A program made the position numbers and the translations under genes. From Pelomonas sp047654785 (GTDB lineage Bacteria > Pseudomonadota > Gammaproteobacteria > Burkholderiales > Burkholderiaceae_C), in NCBI RefSeq assembly GCF_047654785.1, contig NZ_JASGKQ010000001.1:682001-746000 (forward strand): 64,000 nt of DNA, read 5' to 3'. The notes beneath the pieces are model-generated. The model made no database searches. It saw only the letters and a program-made list of their open reading frames with translations, and was not told the origin of the DNA. Positions 9,130-17,091 of the stretch are shown one piece after another. Position 1 is the first letter of the stretch; each line of letters opens with the position of its first letter.

Positions 9130-9310
9130 TCCGGGCGGTCTTTCAGGCGAAGTGGGGTGCTGCGTCCCTCCGGCGCATCTCGGGCATGCCGAGTCGGCCA
9201 GGTTGCTAGGTGGTTGGGGGAAGGCCTCGCGCGCGCACGCGCTGGCCAGGAAGGGCGGGCGATTCTACCCGCGCACCGTGGCGCGCAGCCGACCGTTGCA
9301 CCAGGTGACA

Positions 9311-9338
9311 TGGCAACGCGGGGGCCGCTGACTACAAT
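9311..9338 (+). promoter_or_regulatory. Possible sigma-70 promoter for xseB-ispA-dxs
   Basis: A TACAAT hexamer at 9333-9338 matches the -10 consensus at five of six positions and lies 20 bp before the xseB start. The -35 region 17 bp upstream (TGGCAA) matches at only three. The rest of the 228-bp spacer between the Rieske gene and xseB shows nothing else clear. Confidence 0.35.
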
Positions 9339-9357
9339 CGCCGTTTCGCGTTTTGAA

Positions 9358-9609
9358 ATGACAAAAACCTCGCCCCGCACCAAGGCGGCCGCGTCGGACG
9401 GCCCGGAACCCAGCTACGAGCAGGCGCTCGACGAGCTGGAGCGGCTGGTGGCGGCGATGGAAGGGCAGCAGCTGCCGCTGGACCAGCTGCTGCAGAGCTA
9501 CCAGCGCGGGGCGCAGTTGCTGACGCTGTGCCGCGACCGGCTGCAGGCGGTGGAACAGCAGGTGAAGCTGCTGGACGGGGCGGAATTGAAGGCCTGGGAG
9601 GGCTCCTGA
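9358..9609 (+). CDS. xseB: Exodeoxyribonuclease VII small subunit
   Basis: An 83-residue helical protein, normal length for XseB. It contains the family core YEQALDELERLVAAMEGQ near residue 20, followed by LPLDQLLQSYQRG. With XseA it forms exonuclease VII, which degrades single-stranded DNA; xseA is not in the window. The ATG at 9358 gives the expected short N-terminus. It lies 3 bp before ispA, the usual arrangement in proteobacteria. Confidence 0.93.
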   Translation: MTKTSPRTKAAASDGPEPSYEQALDELERLVAAMEGQQLPLDQLLQSYQRGAQLLTLCRDRLQAVEQQVKLLDGAELKAWEGS

Positions 9610-9612
9610 ATC

Positions 9613-10500
9613 ATGGATGCAAAGGACTTTGACCACTGGGTGGCGACATCCCTGTCCGCCGTCGAGGCGGCGCTGGACGAGCTGGTGCCGGCGAACGCGC
9701 CGGCCGGCCTCGGCGAGGCGATGCGCTACGCGGTGCTGGGCGGCGGCAAGCGGCTGCGCCCGCTGCTGGTGCTGGCCAGCTGCGCGGCGGTGGGTGGCGA
9801 GCGCTTCGCCGCGATGCGCGCCGCCTGCGCGGTCGAGCTGATCCACGCCTACTCGCTGGTGCACGACGACATGCCCTGCATGGACGACGACGTGATGCGC
9901 CGCGGCAAGCCGACCACGCATGTGCAGTTCGGCGAGGCCCGGGCCATGCTGGCCGGCGACGCGATGCAGGCGCTGGCCTTCGAGGTGCTGACGCCCGACG
10001 AAGGCATCGCCCCCGCGCTGCAGGCGCGGCTGTGCGCGCTGCTGGCGCGCTCGTCGGGCCACGACGGCATGGCCGGCGGCCAGGCCATCGACCTGGCCAG
10101 CATCGGCAAGCCGCTGGACGAGGCCACGCTGCGCGACATGCACCGCCGCAAGACCGGCGTGCTGCTGCAGGCCAGCGTGATGATGGGCGCCGCCTGCGGG
10201 CCGGCCTCGGCGCAGGCCACGGCCGGGCTGTCCGGCTACGGCGCGGCGCTGGGCCTGGCCTTCCAGGTGGTCGACGACATCCTGGACGTGACGCAGGAGT
10301 CGCACGTGCTCGGCAAGACCGCCGGCAAGGACCAGGACGCCAACAAGCCCACCTACGTCAGCGTGCTGGGCCTGGACGCGGCGCGCGCGCTGGCGCAGCA
10401 ACTGCGCGCCGAGGCCAAGGCGGCGCTGGCCGCCACCGGCCTGGCCGACGTGAGCCACCTCAGCCTGCTGGCCGACTCCGTCGTCGAGCGCGACAACTGA
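9613..10500 (+). CDS. ispA: Farnesyl diphosphate synthase
   Basis: A 295-residue trans-prenyltransferase that condenses isopentenyl diphosphate with dimethylallyl and geranyl diphosphates to give C15 farnesyl diphosphate. The first aspartate-rich motif is DDMPCMDDD (from residue 85); the second is DDILD (D221, D222). GGGKRLRP and the basic RRGKPT are also present. It lies between xseB and dxs in one operon. Confidence 0.95.
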   Translation: MDAKDFDHWVATSLSAVEAALDELVPANAPAGLGEAMRYAVLGGGKRLRPLLVLASCAAVGGERFAAMRAACAVELIHAYSLVHDDMPCMDDDVMRRGKPTTHVQFGEARAMLAGDAMQALAFEVLTPDEGIAPALQARLCALLARSSGHDGMAGGQAIDLASIGKPLDEATLRDMHRRKTGVLLQASVMMGAACGPASAQATAGLSGYGAALGLAFQVVDDILDVTQESHVLGKTAGKDQDANKPTYVSVLGLDAARALAQQLRAEAKAALAATGLADVSHLSLLADSVVERDN

Positions 10501-10514
10501 CCCAAGGGACCGCC

Positions 10515-12407
10515 ATGGACTACAGGTTGCTGAACAGCATCGACAGCCCGGCCGACCTGCGCCGCCTGCCGCGCACCGAGCTTCGCCGCGTGGCCGACGA
10601 GCTGCGCGCCTATGTGCTGGAGAGCGTCTCGCGCACCGGCGGCCACCTGGGCTCCAACCTCGGCACCGTCGAGCTGACCGTGGCGCTGCACTACGTGTTC
10701 AACACGCCGGACGACCGGCTGGTGTGGGACGTGGGCCACCAGACCTATCCGCACAAGGTGCTGACCGGCCGCCGCGACCGCATGGGCACGCTGCGCCAGC
10801 TGGGCGGCATCAGCGGCTTCCCGCGCCGCGACGAGAGCGAGTACGACACCTTCGGCACCGGCCACTCGTCCACCAGCATCTCCGCCGCGCACGGCATGGC
10901 GATGGCCGCCAAGCTCAAGGGCGAGGACCGCAAGGCCGTGGCCATCATCGGCGACGGCTCGATGACGGCCGGCATGGCCTTCGAGGCGCTGAACAACGCC
11001 GGCGTGGCGCACGGCGGCCTGCTGGGCGACGTGCTGGTCATCCTGAACGACAACGACATGTCCATCAGCCCGCCGGTCGGCGCGCTGAACAAATACCTGG
11101 CCCGGCTGATGAGCGGCAGCTTCTACGCCGCCGCGCGCGAGGGCGCCAAGAGCGTGCTGAAGAACACGCCGCTGTACGAATTCGCGCGCAAGTTCGAGGA
11201 ACACACCAAGGGCATGGTCGTGCCCGGCACGATCTTCGAGGAGTTCGGCTTCAACTACGTCGGCCCCATCGACGGCCACGACCTGGACGCGCTGGTGCCG
11301 ACGCTGGAGAACCTGCGCGGCAAGAGCGGCCCGCAGTTCCTGCACATCGTCACGAAGAAGGGCGCGGGCTACAAGCTGGCCGAGGCCGACCCGGTGAAGT
11401 ACCACGCTGCGGCCGGCAAGTTCGACCCGGCCGTCGGCTTCGTCAAGCCCGCCACGCCGCCCAAGCTCACCTTCACCCAGGTCTTCGGCGACTGGCTGTG
11501 CGACATGGCCGAGGCCGATGCGCGGCTGGTCGGCATCACGCCGGCGATGCGCGAGGGCTCGGGCATGGTGGAGTTCCACAAGCGCTTCCCGCAGCGCTAC
11601 CACGACGTGGGCATCGCCGAGCAGCATTCGGTCACCTTCGCCGCCGGCCTGGCCTGCGAGGGCCTGAAGCCGGTGGTGGCGATCTACTCGACGTTCTTGC
11701 AGCGCGCCTACGACCAGATGGTGCATGACGTGGCCATCCAGAACCTGCCGGTGCTGTTCGCGCTGGACCGCGCCGGGCTGGTGGGGGCCGACGGCGCGAC
11801 GCACGCCGGCAACTACGACATCGCCTACACGCGCTGCATCCCCAACATGGCCATCCTGACGCCGGCCGACGAGGACGAATGCCGGCAGGCGCTGTACACC
11901 GGCTTCCTGCACGACGGCCCCGTCACCGTGCGCTACCCGCGCGGCGCGGGCGCGGGCGTCGCGCCCGCCAAGGCGATGACGGCCCAGCCCTGGGGCCGGG
12001 GCGAAGTGCGCCGCCGGGGCCAGCGCGTGGCGATCCTCGCGTTCGGCACGCTGCTCTACCCGGCGCTGCAGGCGGCCGAGCGCCTGGACGCGACGGTGGC
12101 CAACATGCGCTTCGTGAAGCCGCTGGACGCGGCGCTGGTGCTGGAGCTGGCGCGCACGCACGACGCCCTGGTCACCGTCGAGGACGGCTGCGTGATGGGC
12201 GGCGCCGGCAGCGCCGTCACCGAGGCGCTGAACGCGGCCGGCGTCAGCCTGCCCGTGCTGCAGCTCGGCCTGCCCGACGAGTTCGTCGAGCACGGCGACC
12301 CGGCCAAGCTGATGGGCCTGTGCGGCCTGGACGCGGCCGGCATCGAGGCCAGCATCGTCAAGCGCTTCGGCGAGCGGCCGGCGGTGGTGCGGGCGGCCAG
12401 CCGCTGA
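10515..12407 (+). CDS. dxs: 1-deoxy-D-xylulose-5-phosphate synthase
   Basis: A 630-residue thiamine-diphosphate enzyme that condenses pyruvate with glyceraldehyde 3-phosphate, the first step of the methylerythritol phosphate pathway. The thiamine-binding motif begins at GDGSMTAG (D147) and continues to EALNNAG. DVGHQTYPHK and the transketolase pyrimidine domain DVGIAEQHSVTFAAG are also visible. The ATG at 10515 follows an AAGGGA ribosome site 14 bp after ispA. Together with ispA it couples precursor supply to prenyl chain elongation. Confidence 0.97.
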   Translation: MDYRLLNSIDSPADLRRLPRTELRRVADELRAYVLESVSRTGGHLGSNLGTVELTVALHYVFNTPDDRLVWDVGHQTYPHKVLTGRRDRMGTLRQLGGISGFPRRDESEYDTFGTGHSSTSISAAHGMAMAAKLKGEDRKAVAIIGDGSMTAGMAFEALNNAGVAHGGLLGDVLVILNDNDMSISPPVGALNKYLARLMSGSFYAAAREGAKSVLKNTPLYEFARKFEEHTKGMVVPGTIFEEFGFNYVGPIDGHDLDALVPTLENLRGKSGPQFLHIVTKKGAGYKLAEADPVKYHAAAGKFDPAVGFVKPATPPKLTFTQVFGDWLCDMAEADARLVGITPAMREGSGMVEFHKRFPQRYHDVGIAEQHSVTFAAGLACEGLKPVVAIYSTFLQRAYDQMVHDVAIQNLPVLFALDRAGLVGADGATHAGNYDIAYTRCIPNMAILTPADEDECRQALYTGFLHDGPVTVRYPRGAGAGVAPAKAMTAQPWGRGEVRRRGQRVAILAFGTLLYPALQAAERLDATVANMRFVKPLDAALVLELARTHDALVTVEDGCVMGGAGSAVTEALNAAGVSLPVLQLGLPDEFVEHGDPAKLMGLCGLDAAGIEASIVKRFGERPAVVRAASR

Positions 12408-12439
12408 CGCCACCGCATTGACCCGAGCCCTCGGGCGAC

Positions 12440-12470
12440 CCAAAATGACCACAAGAAATGGTCATTTTGG
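12440..12470. promoter_or_regulatory. Inverted-repeat operator before the Phd/PIN module
   Basis: Perfect 12-bp arms CCAAAATGACCA (12440-12451) and TGGTCATTTTGG (12459-12470) flank a 7-nt spacer. The site ends 10 bp before the antitoxin start. Phd-type antitoxins repress their own operons by binding such dyads, so this is the likely autoregulatory operator. Confidence 0.7.
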
Positions 12471-12480
12471 AGCTGACGTC

Positions 12481-12717
12481 ATGAGCGCCCACATCGTTCC
12501 CGCCACCGTCTTCAAGGCGCATTGCCTGCGCCTGCTCGACGAGGTGGAGCGCAGCAAGGCGCCGCTGACCATCACCAAGCATGGCCGCCCGGTGGCGCGC
12601 ATGGTGCCCATCGAGCCGGCGCAGGCGCCCGACCTGTTCGGGGCGATGCGCGGCAGCGTCGTCCGGCAGGGCGACCTGCTGGCGCCGCTGGACGAGGACT
12701 GGGGCGCCGAGCGGTGA
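12481..12717 (+). CDS. Phd/YefM-family antitoxin
   Basis: A 78-residue protein with the Phd DNA-binding fold: a start like IVPATVFKAHCLRLLDEVE, then the typical ITKHGRPVARMVPIE strand-turn-strand. The variable C-terminal half should wrap the toxin. The ATG at 12481 lies just after the inverted-repeat operator. The partner PIN toxin is downstream, but separated by 73 bp that contain a repeat element, instead of the usual close coupling. Confidence 0.85.
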   Translation: MSAHIVPATVFKAHCLRLLDEVERSKAPLTITKHGRPVARMVPIEPAQAPDLFGAMRGSVVRQGDLLAPLDEDWGAER

Positions 12718-12723
12718 GCGCGG

Positions 12724-12788
12724 CGCCGGGCCGCCCCAAGCGCGCTCGCTCCCGTTCGGCGGGATCGGCCGCAGGCCGGAGGGGGCCT
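12724..12788. repeat. GC-rich repeat element between antitoxin and toxin
   Basis: The first 17 nt (12724-12740) are the exact reverse complement of CTTGGGGCGGCCCGGCG found inside the aminotransferase gene at 17628-17644. A near copy with one extra base occurs at 56316-56333. The rest of the element (GGCCGCAGGCCGG, then GGGGGCC) is short dyads. It fills nearly all of the spacer between the Phd antitoxin and the PIN toxin. Confidence 0.65.
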
Positions 12789-12790
12789 CC

Positions 12791-13210
12791 ATGACCCGGC
12801 TGCTGCTGGACACGCACATCTTGGTCTGGTTCGCCCACGGCGACGAGCGGGTCGGGCCGCACGCCCGCGCGGCGATCAACCGGGCCGCCGCCGCCGGCGC
12901 GCTGCACCTGTCCGCGATCTCGGCCTGGGAGGTGGCGATGCTGGTCGCCAAGGGGCGGCTGGCGCTGGCGCAGGACGTGGAGCAGTGGCTCGACGAGGCA
13001 TTGGCCAGGCTGAACCTCCGGCTGGAAGCCCTGAGCGTGGGCATCGCCGTGGCCAGCAGCCGGTTGCCGGGCATGGTCCATGGCGACCCGGCCGACCGCA
13101 TCCTCGCGGCCACCGCGCGGGCGCTGGGCGCGGCCCTCGTGACCGTGGACGAGAAGCTGCTGGACTACGCCCGTGCGGGCCATCTGCTGGCGCTGGACGG
13201 CTCGATCTGA
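12791..13210 (+). CDS. PIN-domain toxin, VapC family
   Basis: A 139-residue PIN-domain protein, expected to be a metal-dependent ribonuclease. The first acidic residue is in LLLDTHILVW, a second acidic cluster lies near SAISAWEVAML, and the third is in DPADRILAATA. The variant WEVA and DPADR motifs match the PIN subgroup usually paired with Phd antitoxins. The start ATG follows the repeat element directly. Its 3' end overlaps the convergent lysR gene by 46 bp. Confidence 0.85.
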   Translation: MTRLLLDTHILVWFAHGDERVGPHARAAINRAAAAGALHLSAISAWEVAMLVAKGRLALAQDVEQWLDEALARLNLRLEALSVGIAVASSRLPGMVHGDPADRILAATARALGAALVTVDEKLLDYARAGHLLALDGSI

Positions 13211-14085
13211 GCCCGCCGCAGCGCGCCGAGCAAGGCATCCACCAGCGGCTGTGCCGGCCGGTGCAGCGGGATCAGCGCCGACACGCGGTAGGGAATCGAC
13301 ACCGCCAGCGGCCGCACCGCCAGCCCGGCGCCCGCGCAGGCCGCCGCCGTCAGCGGGTTGACGATGGCCAGCCCCAGCCCGGCGCGCACCAGTTCGCAGA
13401 CGGCCACCGCGCTGTGCGTCTGCACGCGCAGCCGGCGGGCGATGCCGGCCGCGTCGAAGCGGGCGTCGATCTCCAGCCGGTAGGGGTCGTCGGCGGCCAG
13501 GCTGACGAAGTCCTGGCCGGCGAAGTCCTTCAGCGCCAGCCGCGCCTTGGCGGCCAGCGCATGGCCGGCGGGCAGCAGCGCCACCTCGTCGGCCTGTAGC
13601 ACCGGCTCCACGCGCAGGCCGGGCCGCGGCGTGGCCTGCTCGGCCAGGCCCAGGTCGAAGCGCTGCTCGCCCATCCACGCATCCAGCAGCGGCGGCTCGG
13701 CCGGCGTGATGGCGACGCGCGCGCCGGGGTGGCCGGCCAGCAGCGCGGCCAGCGCGCCGGGCAGCAGCGCGTGGCTCAGCGCGGGCAGGCTCAGCACGCT
13801 GAGTTCGGCATCCTCGTCCCGGCCCAGCGCCTGCGCGCGCTCGATGACGCGCGCCAGCCCCTGGAAGCTGCGTTCCACCTCGTCGAACAGCACCCGCGCC
13901 CGCGCCGTGGCCTTGAGCCGGCCGCGGTCGCGGTCGAACAGCGCATAGCCCAGCAGCTGCTCCAGCCGCGCGAGGTCGCGGCTGAGCGTCGGCTGCGAGG
14001 TGTGCAGCAGCGCGGCGGCGCCGGTGACGCTGCCGGCGGCCATGACGGCGCGGAAGACTTCGATGTGGCGGTGCTGGATGTCCAT
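13165..14085 (-). CDS. lysR: LysR-family regulator, probable regulator of lysA
   Basis: A 306-residue LysR-type regulator. The winged helix-turn-helix is at the N-terminus (MDIQHRHIEVFRAVMAAGSV, then TSQPTLSRDLARLE) and an effector domain follows. It is divergent from a diaminopimelate decarboxylase gene, the arrangement of E. coli lysR-lysA, where LysR activates lysA. That assignment is by position and length (311 in E. coli). The start at 14085 places the helix-turn-helix at the usual distance. The C-terminal coding overlaps the PIN toxin gene. Confidence 0.82.
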   Translation of the reverse strand: MDIQHRHIEVFRAVMAAGSVTGAAALLHTSQPTLSRDLARLEQLLGYALFDRDRGRLKATARARVLFDEVERSFQGLARVIERAQALGRDEDAELSVLSLPALSHALLPGALAALLAGHPGARVAITPAEPPLLDAWMGEQRFDLGLAEQATPRPGLRVEPVLQADEVALLPAGHALAAKARLALKDFAGQDFVSLAADDPYRLEIDARFDAAGIARRLRVQTHSAVAVCELVRAGLGLAIVNPLTAAACAGAGLAVRPLAVSIPYRVSALIPLHRPAQPLVDALLGALRRAQIEPSSASRWPARA

Positions 14086-14115
14086 ATCAGGAATGGATTG
14101 TCCGCCGACAGATTG

Positions 14116-14126
14116 CAATTTGATTG
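14116..14126. promoter_or_regulatory. Possible LysR-type binding dyad in the lysR-lysA spacer
   Basis: The 70-bp divergent spacer has an AT-rich island containing CAAT-N3-ATTG. LysR regulators bind interrupted dyads of the T-N11-A kind in such positions. The match is short, so it is only suggestive. Confidence 0.3.
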
Positions 14127-14155
14127 AATGGTCCGGCGGCGGCATGCTGCCGGCC

Positions 14156-15400
14156 ATGACCCAGACCCTGCCCGCCGCCCTGAACCCCGCCCGCCTGCAA
14201 GCCCTCGCCGCCGAACACGGCACGCCGCTGTGGATCTACGACGCCGCGACGGTCCGCGCCCGCGCCGCGTCGCTGCAGCGTTTCGACGTGGTGCGCTTCG
14301 CGCAGAAGGCCTGCTCCAACACGCACCTGCTGCGGCTGCTGCGCGCCGAGGGCGTGAAGGTCGATGCGGTGTCGCGCGGCGAAATCCTGCGGGCGCTCGC
14401 GGCGGGCTACGTCCCGGGCGGCGACGAGATCGTCTTCACCGCCGACCTGCTGGACCGCGCGACGCTGGCCACCGTCGTCGAGCACCGCATCCCCGTCAAC
14501 GCCGGCTCCATCGACATGCTGCACCAGTTGGGCCCCGCGTCGCCGGGCCACCGGGTCTGGCTGCGCATCAACCCCGGCTTCGGCCACGGCCACAGCCACA
14601 AGACCAACACCGGCGGCGAGCACAGCAAGCACGGCATCTGGCATGCGGACCTGGGCGCGGCGCTGGCCGCGATCCGCCAGCACGGCCTGATGCTCATGGG
14701 CCTGCACATGCACATCGGCTCGGGCGTGGACTACGGGCACCTGGCGCAGGTCAGCGGCGCGATGGTCGGGCTGGTGCGCGAGACGGTGGCGGCGGGGCAT
14801 GACCTGCATGCGATCTCGGCCGGCGGCGGGCTGTCGATTCCCTACCGCGAGGGCGACGCGGGCATCGACGTGGACCACTACTTCGGCCTGTGGGACGCCG
14901 CGCGCCGCGAGGCCGAGGCGCTGGTCGGCCATGCGCTGACGCTGGAGCTGGAGCCCGGCCGCTACCTGGTCGCCGAGAGCGCCGTGCTGCTGGCCGAGGT
15001 GCGGGCGGTGAAGAACGCCGGCGCCAACCGCTTCGTGCTGGTGGACGCCGGCTTCAACGAGCTGATGCGGCCGGCCCTGTACGGCAGCTTCCACGCGATG
15101 ACGCTGCTGCCGCCGGACGGCGCGGCGCGGCCGGTGGGCGAGTGCGTCGTGGCCGGGCCGCTGTGCGAGTCGGGCGACGTGTTCACGCAAGGCCCCGGCG
15201 GCGAGGTGCTGACGCGCGCGCTGCCCGCGGCGCAGGTGGGCGACCTGCTGGTCATCCACGACGCCGGCGCCTATGGCGCGTCCATGTCCAGCAACTACAA
15301 CAGCCGGCCGCTGGCGGCCGAGGTGCTGGTGGACGGCGAGGCCGCCCGGCGCATCCGCCGCCGGCAGACGGTGGAGGAGCTGCTGGCGCTGGAGGTCTGA
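14156..15400 (+). CDS. lysA: Diaminopimelate decarboxylase
   Basis: A 414-residue fold-III PLP decarboxylase that makes L-lysine from meso-diaminopimelate. The PLP lysine is in RFAQKACSN near residue 51. GLHMHIGSG and the glycine-rich phosphate loop SAGGGLS follow, then ELEPGRYLV and the catalytic cysteine region GPLCESGD. Length and local motifs match the shorter E. coli-type LysA. ATG 14156 is chosen; ATG 14144 is also possible. The divergent lysR supports the assignment over related ornithine or carboxynorspermidine decarboxylases. Confidence 0.88.
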   Translation: MTQTLPAALNPARLQALAAEHGTPLWIYDAATVRARAASLQRFDVVRFAQKACSNTHLLRLLRAEGVKVDAVSRGEILRALAAGYVPGGDEIVFTADLLDRATLATVVEHRIPVNAGSIDMLHQLGPASPGHRVWLRINPGFGHGHSHKTNTGGEHSKHGIWHADLGAALAAIRQHGLMLMGLHMHIGSGVDYGHLAQVSGAMVGLVRETVAAGHDLHAISAGGGLSIPYREGDAGIDVDHYFGLWDAARREAEALVGHALTLELEPGRYLVAESAVLLAEVRAVKNAGANRFVLVDAGFNELMRPALYGSFHAMTLLPPDGAARPVGECVVAGPLCESGDVFTQGPGGEVLTRALPAAQVGDLLVIHDAGAYGASMSSNYNSRPLAAEVLVDGEAARRIRRRQTVEELLALEV

Positions 15401-15404
15401 CAAT

Positions 15405-15424
15405 TCGGGGATCTGCATCCCCGA
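15405..15424. other. Stem-loop between lysA and the wlbA-like gene
   Basis: TCGGGGAT and ATCCCCGA form a perfect 8-bp stem with a 4-nt loop. It starts 5 bp after the lysA stop and ends 6 bp before the next ATG. No T-tract follows, so it may shape translation of the downstream gene or protect the upstream 3' end rather than end transcription. Confidence 0.55.
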
Positions 15425-15430
15425 GTCGCC

Positions 15431-16501
15431 ATGTCCACTTCCCGTCCCCCCGTGCAGGGCCGCCCGGTCCGCTTCGCGCTGATCGGCTGCGGCCGCATCG
15501 CGCAGAACCATTTCGAGGCCATCCGTCGGCACGGCGAGCGCGCCGCGCTGGTGGCGGTGGCCGACGTGGACCCGGTGCGGCTGGCCGCGGCGGTGGCCCA
15601 GACCGGCGCGCGCGGCTTCGCGTCGCTGGCCGGGCTGCTGGCGGCCCGGGCCGAGCTGGGCGTCGATTGCGTCGTGCTCACCACGCCCAGCGGCCTGCAC
15701 CCGCGCCAGGCCATCGAGGTGGCGGCGGCCGGCCTGCACGTGATGACCGAGAAGCCCATGGCCACGCGCTGGCAGGACGGCCTGGCGATGGTCAAGGCCT
15801 GCGACGACGCCGGCGTGCAGCTCTTCGTCGTCAAGCAGAACCGCCGCAACCCGACGCTGCAGCTGCTCAAGCGCGCGGTGGCCGAGGGCCGCTTCGGGCG
15901 GCTCTACAACGTCGCCGTCAACGTGTTCTGGACGCGGCCGCAGGGCTACTACGACAGCGCCGCCTGGCGCGGCACCTGGGAGTTCGACGGCGGCGCGTTC
16001 ATGAACCAGGCCAGCCACTACATCGACCTGCTGGACTGGATCGTCGGCCCGGTCGAGAGCGTCATGGCCTACACCGGCACGCTGGCGCGCCACATCGAGG
16101 TGGAGGACAGCGGCGTGGCGGCGCTGAAGTGGCGCAACGGCGCGATGGGGACCGTCAACGTCAGCATGCTGACCTACCCGAAGAACCTCGAAGGCTCGAT
16201 CACGCTGCTGGGCGAGCGCGGCTCCGTGCGCGTCGGCGGCGTGGCGGTCAACGAGATCCAGCACTGGGAATTCGACGCGCCGCACGAGATGGACGCGCTG
16301 ACCCGGGACGCCAGCTACCAGACCACCTCGGTCTACGGCTTCGGCCACCCGCTGTACTACGACAATGTCATCCGCACGCTGCGCGGCGAGGCCGAGGCCG
16401 AGACGGACGGACGCGAGGGCCTGAAGTCGCTGGAGCTGCTGATCGCGATGTACCTGAGCGCGCGCGACGGCCAGCGCGTCAACCTGCCGCTGTCGTACTG
16501 A
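15431..16501 (+). CDS. wlbA: Gfo/Idh/MocA sugar dehydrogenase, WlbA/WbpB-like
   Basis: A 356-residue oxidoreductase with an N-terminal Rossmann fold (FALIGCGRIAQNH) and the family EKP motif (MTEKPMA). In the Bordetella wlb and Pseudomonas wbp pathways this enzyme oxidises C3 of UDP-N-acetylglucosaminuronic acid. The two following genes are the matching acetyltransferase and aminotransferase, in order and with 2-bp or no spacing, which makes this role much more likely than that of a generic sugar dehydrogenase. The product would be a cytoplasmic precursor of a surface polysaccharide. Confidence 0.82.
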   Translation: MSTSRPPVQGRPVRFALIGCGRIAQNHFEAIRRHGERAALVAVADVDPVRLAAAVAQTGARGFASLAGLLAARAELGVDCVVLTTPSGLHPRQAIEVAAAGLHVMTEKPMATRWQDGLAMVKACDDAGVQLFVVKQNRRNPTLQLLKRAVAEGRFGRLYNVAVNVFWTRPQGYYDSAAWRGTWEFDGGAFMNQASHYIDLLDWIVGPVESVMAYTGTLARHIEVEDSGVAALKWRNGAMGTVNVSMLTYPKNLEGSITLLGERGSVRVGGVAVNEIQHWEFDAPHEMDALTRDASYQTTSVYGFGHPLYYDNVIRTLRGEAEAETDGREGLKSLELLIAMYLSARDGQRVNLPLSY

Positions 16502-16503
16502 GC

Positions 16504-17091
16504 ATGGCCACCACCATCCACCCCAGCGCCATCGTCGACGAGGGCGCGCAGCTCGGCCCGGACTGCCGCGTCTGGCACTTCGTCCACATCAGCGCCGGCG
16601 CGCGCATCGGTGCGCGCTGCTCCTTCGGGCAGAACGTCTATGTCGGCAACGACGTGCGCATCGGCGACAACGTCAAGATCCAGAACAACGTCTCCGTCTA
16701 CGACGCGGTGACGCTGGAGGACGACGTGTTCTGCGGCCCGAGCATGGTCTTCACGAACGTCTACAACCCGCGCGCCGCCGTCGCGCGCAAGGACGAGTAC
16801 CGCCGCACGCTCGTGAAGCGGGGCGCCACGCTCGGGGCCAACTCGACCCTCGTCTGCGGCACGACGGTCGGGCGCTATGCCTTCGTGGGCGCCGGTGCCG
16901 TCGTCAACCGCGACGTGCCGGACTTCGCGCTGATGGCCGGCGTGCCGGCGCGCCAGATCGGCTGGATGAGCCGCTTCGGCGAGCGCCTGGCGCTGCCGCT
17001 GCGCAGCGCCGAGCCGCTGGACGCCGCCTGCCCCCACACCGGCGACCGCTACCGCCTCAGCGGCGGACGACTGCAACTGATCGAGAACTGA
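16504..17091 (+). CDS. wlbB: Hexapeptide-repeat N-acetyltransferase, WlbB/WbpD-like
   Basis: A 195-residue left-handed beta-helix acyltransferase. Hexapeptide repeats run from about residue 5 (IHPSAIVDEGAQLG) to residue 145 (GAGAVVNRDVP). WlbB acetylates the 3-amino group of the UDP-2-acetamido-3-amino uronic acid with acetyl-CoA. It starts 2 bp after the dehydrogenase and its stop is immediately followed by the aminotransferase ATG, so the three should be translated together. Confidence 0.82.
   Translation: MATTIHPSAIVDEGAQLGPDCRVWHFVHISAGARIGARCSFGQNVYVGNDVRIGDNVKIQNNVSVYDAVTLEDDVFCGPSMVFTNVYNPRAAVARKDEYRRTLVKRGATLGANSTLVCGTTVGRYAFVGAGAVVNRDVPDFALMAGVPARQIGWMSRFGERLALPLRSAEPLDAACPHTGDRYRLSGGRLQLIEN

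Noticed and set aside
10353..12452. Minus-strand open frame of 699 codons over dxs
   Set aside because: Antisense to dxs and compositionally typical of a shadow frame.
14087..16348. Minus-strand open frame of 753 codons over lysA and the WlbA-like gene
   Set aside because: Histidine- and arginine-rich shadow of two well-supported genes.
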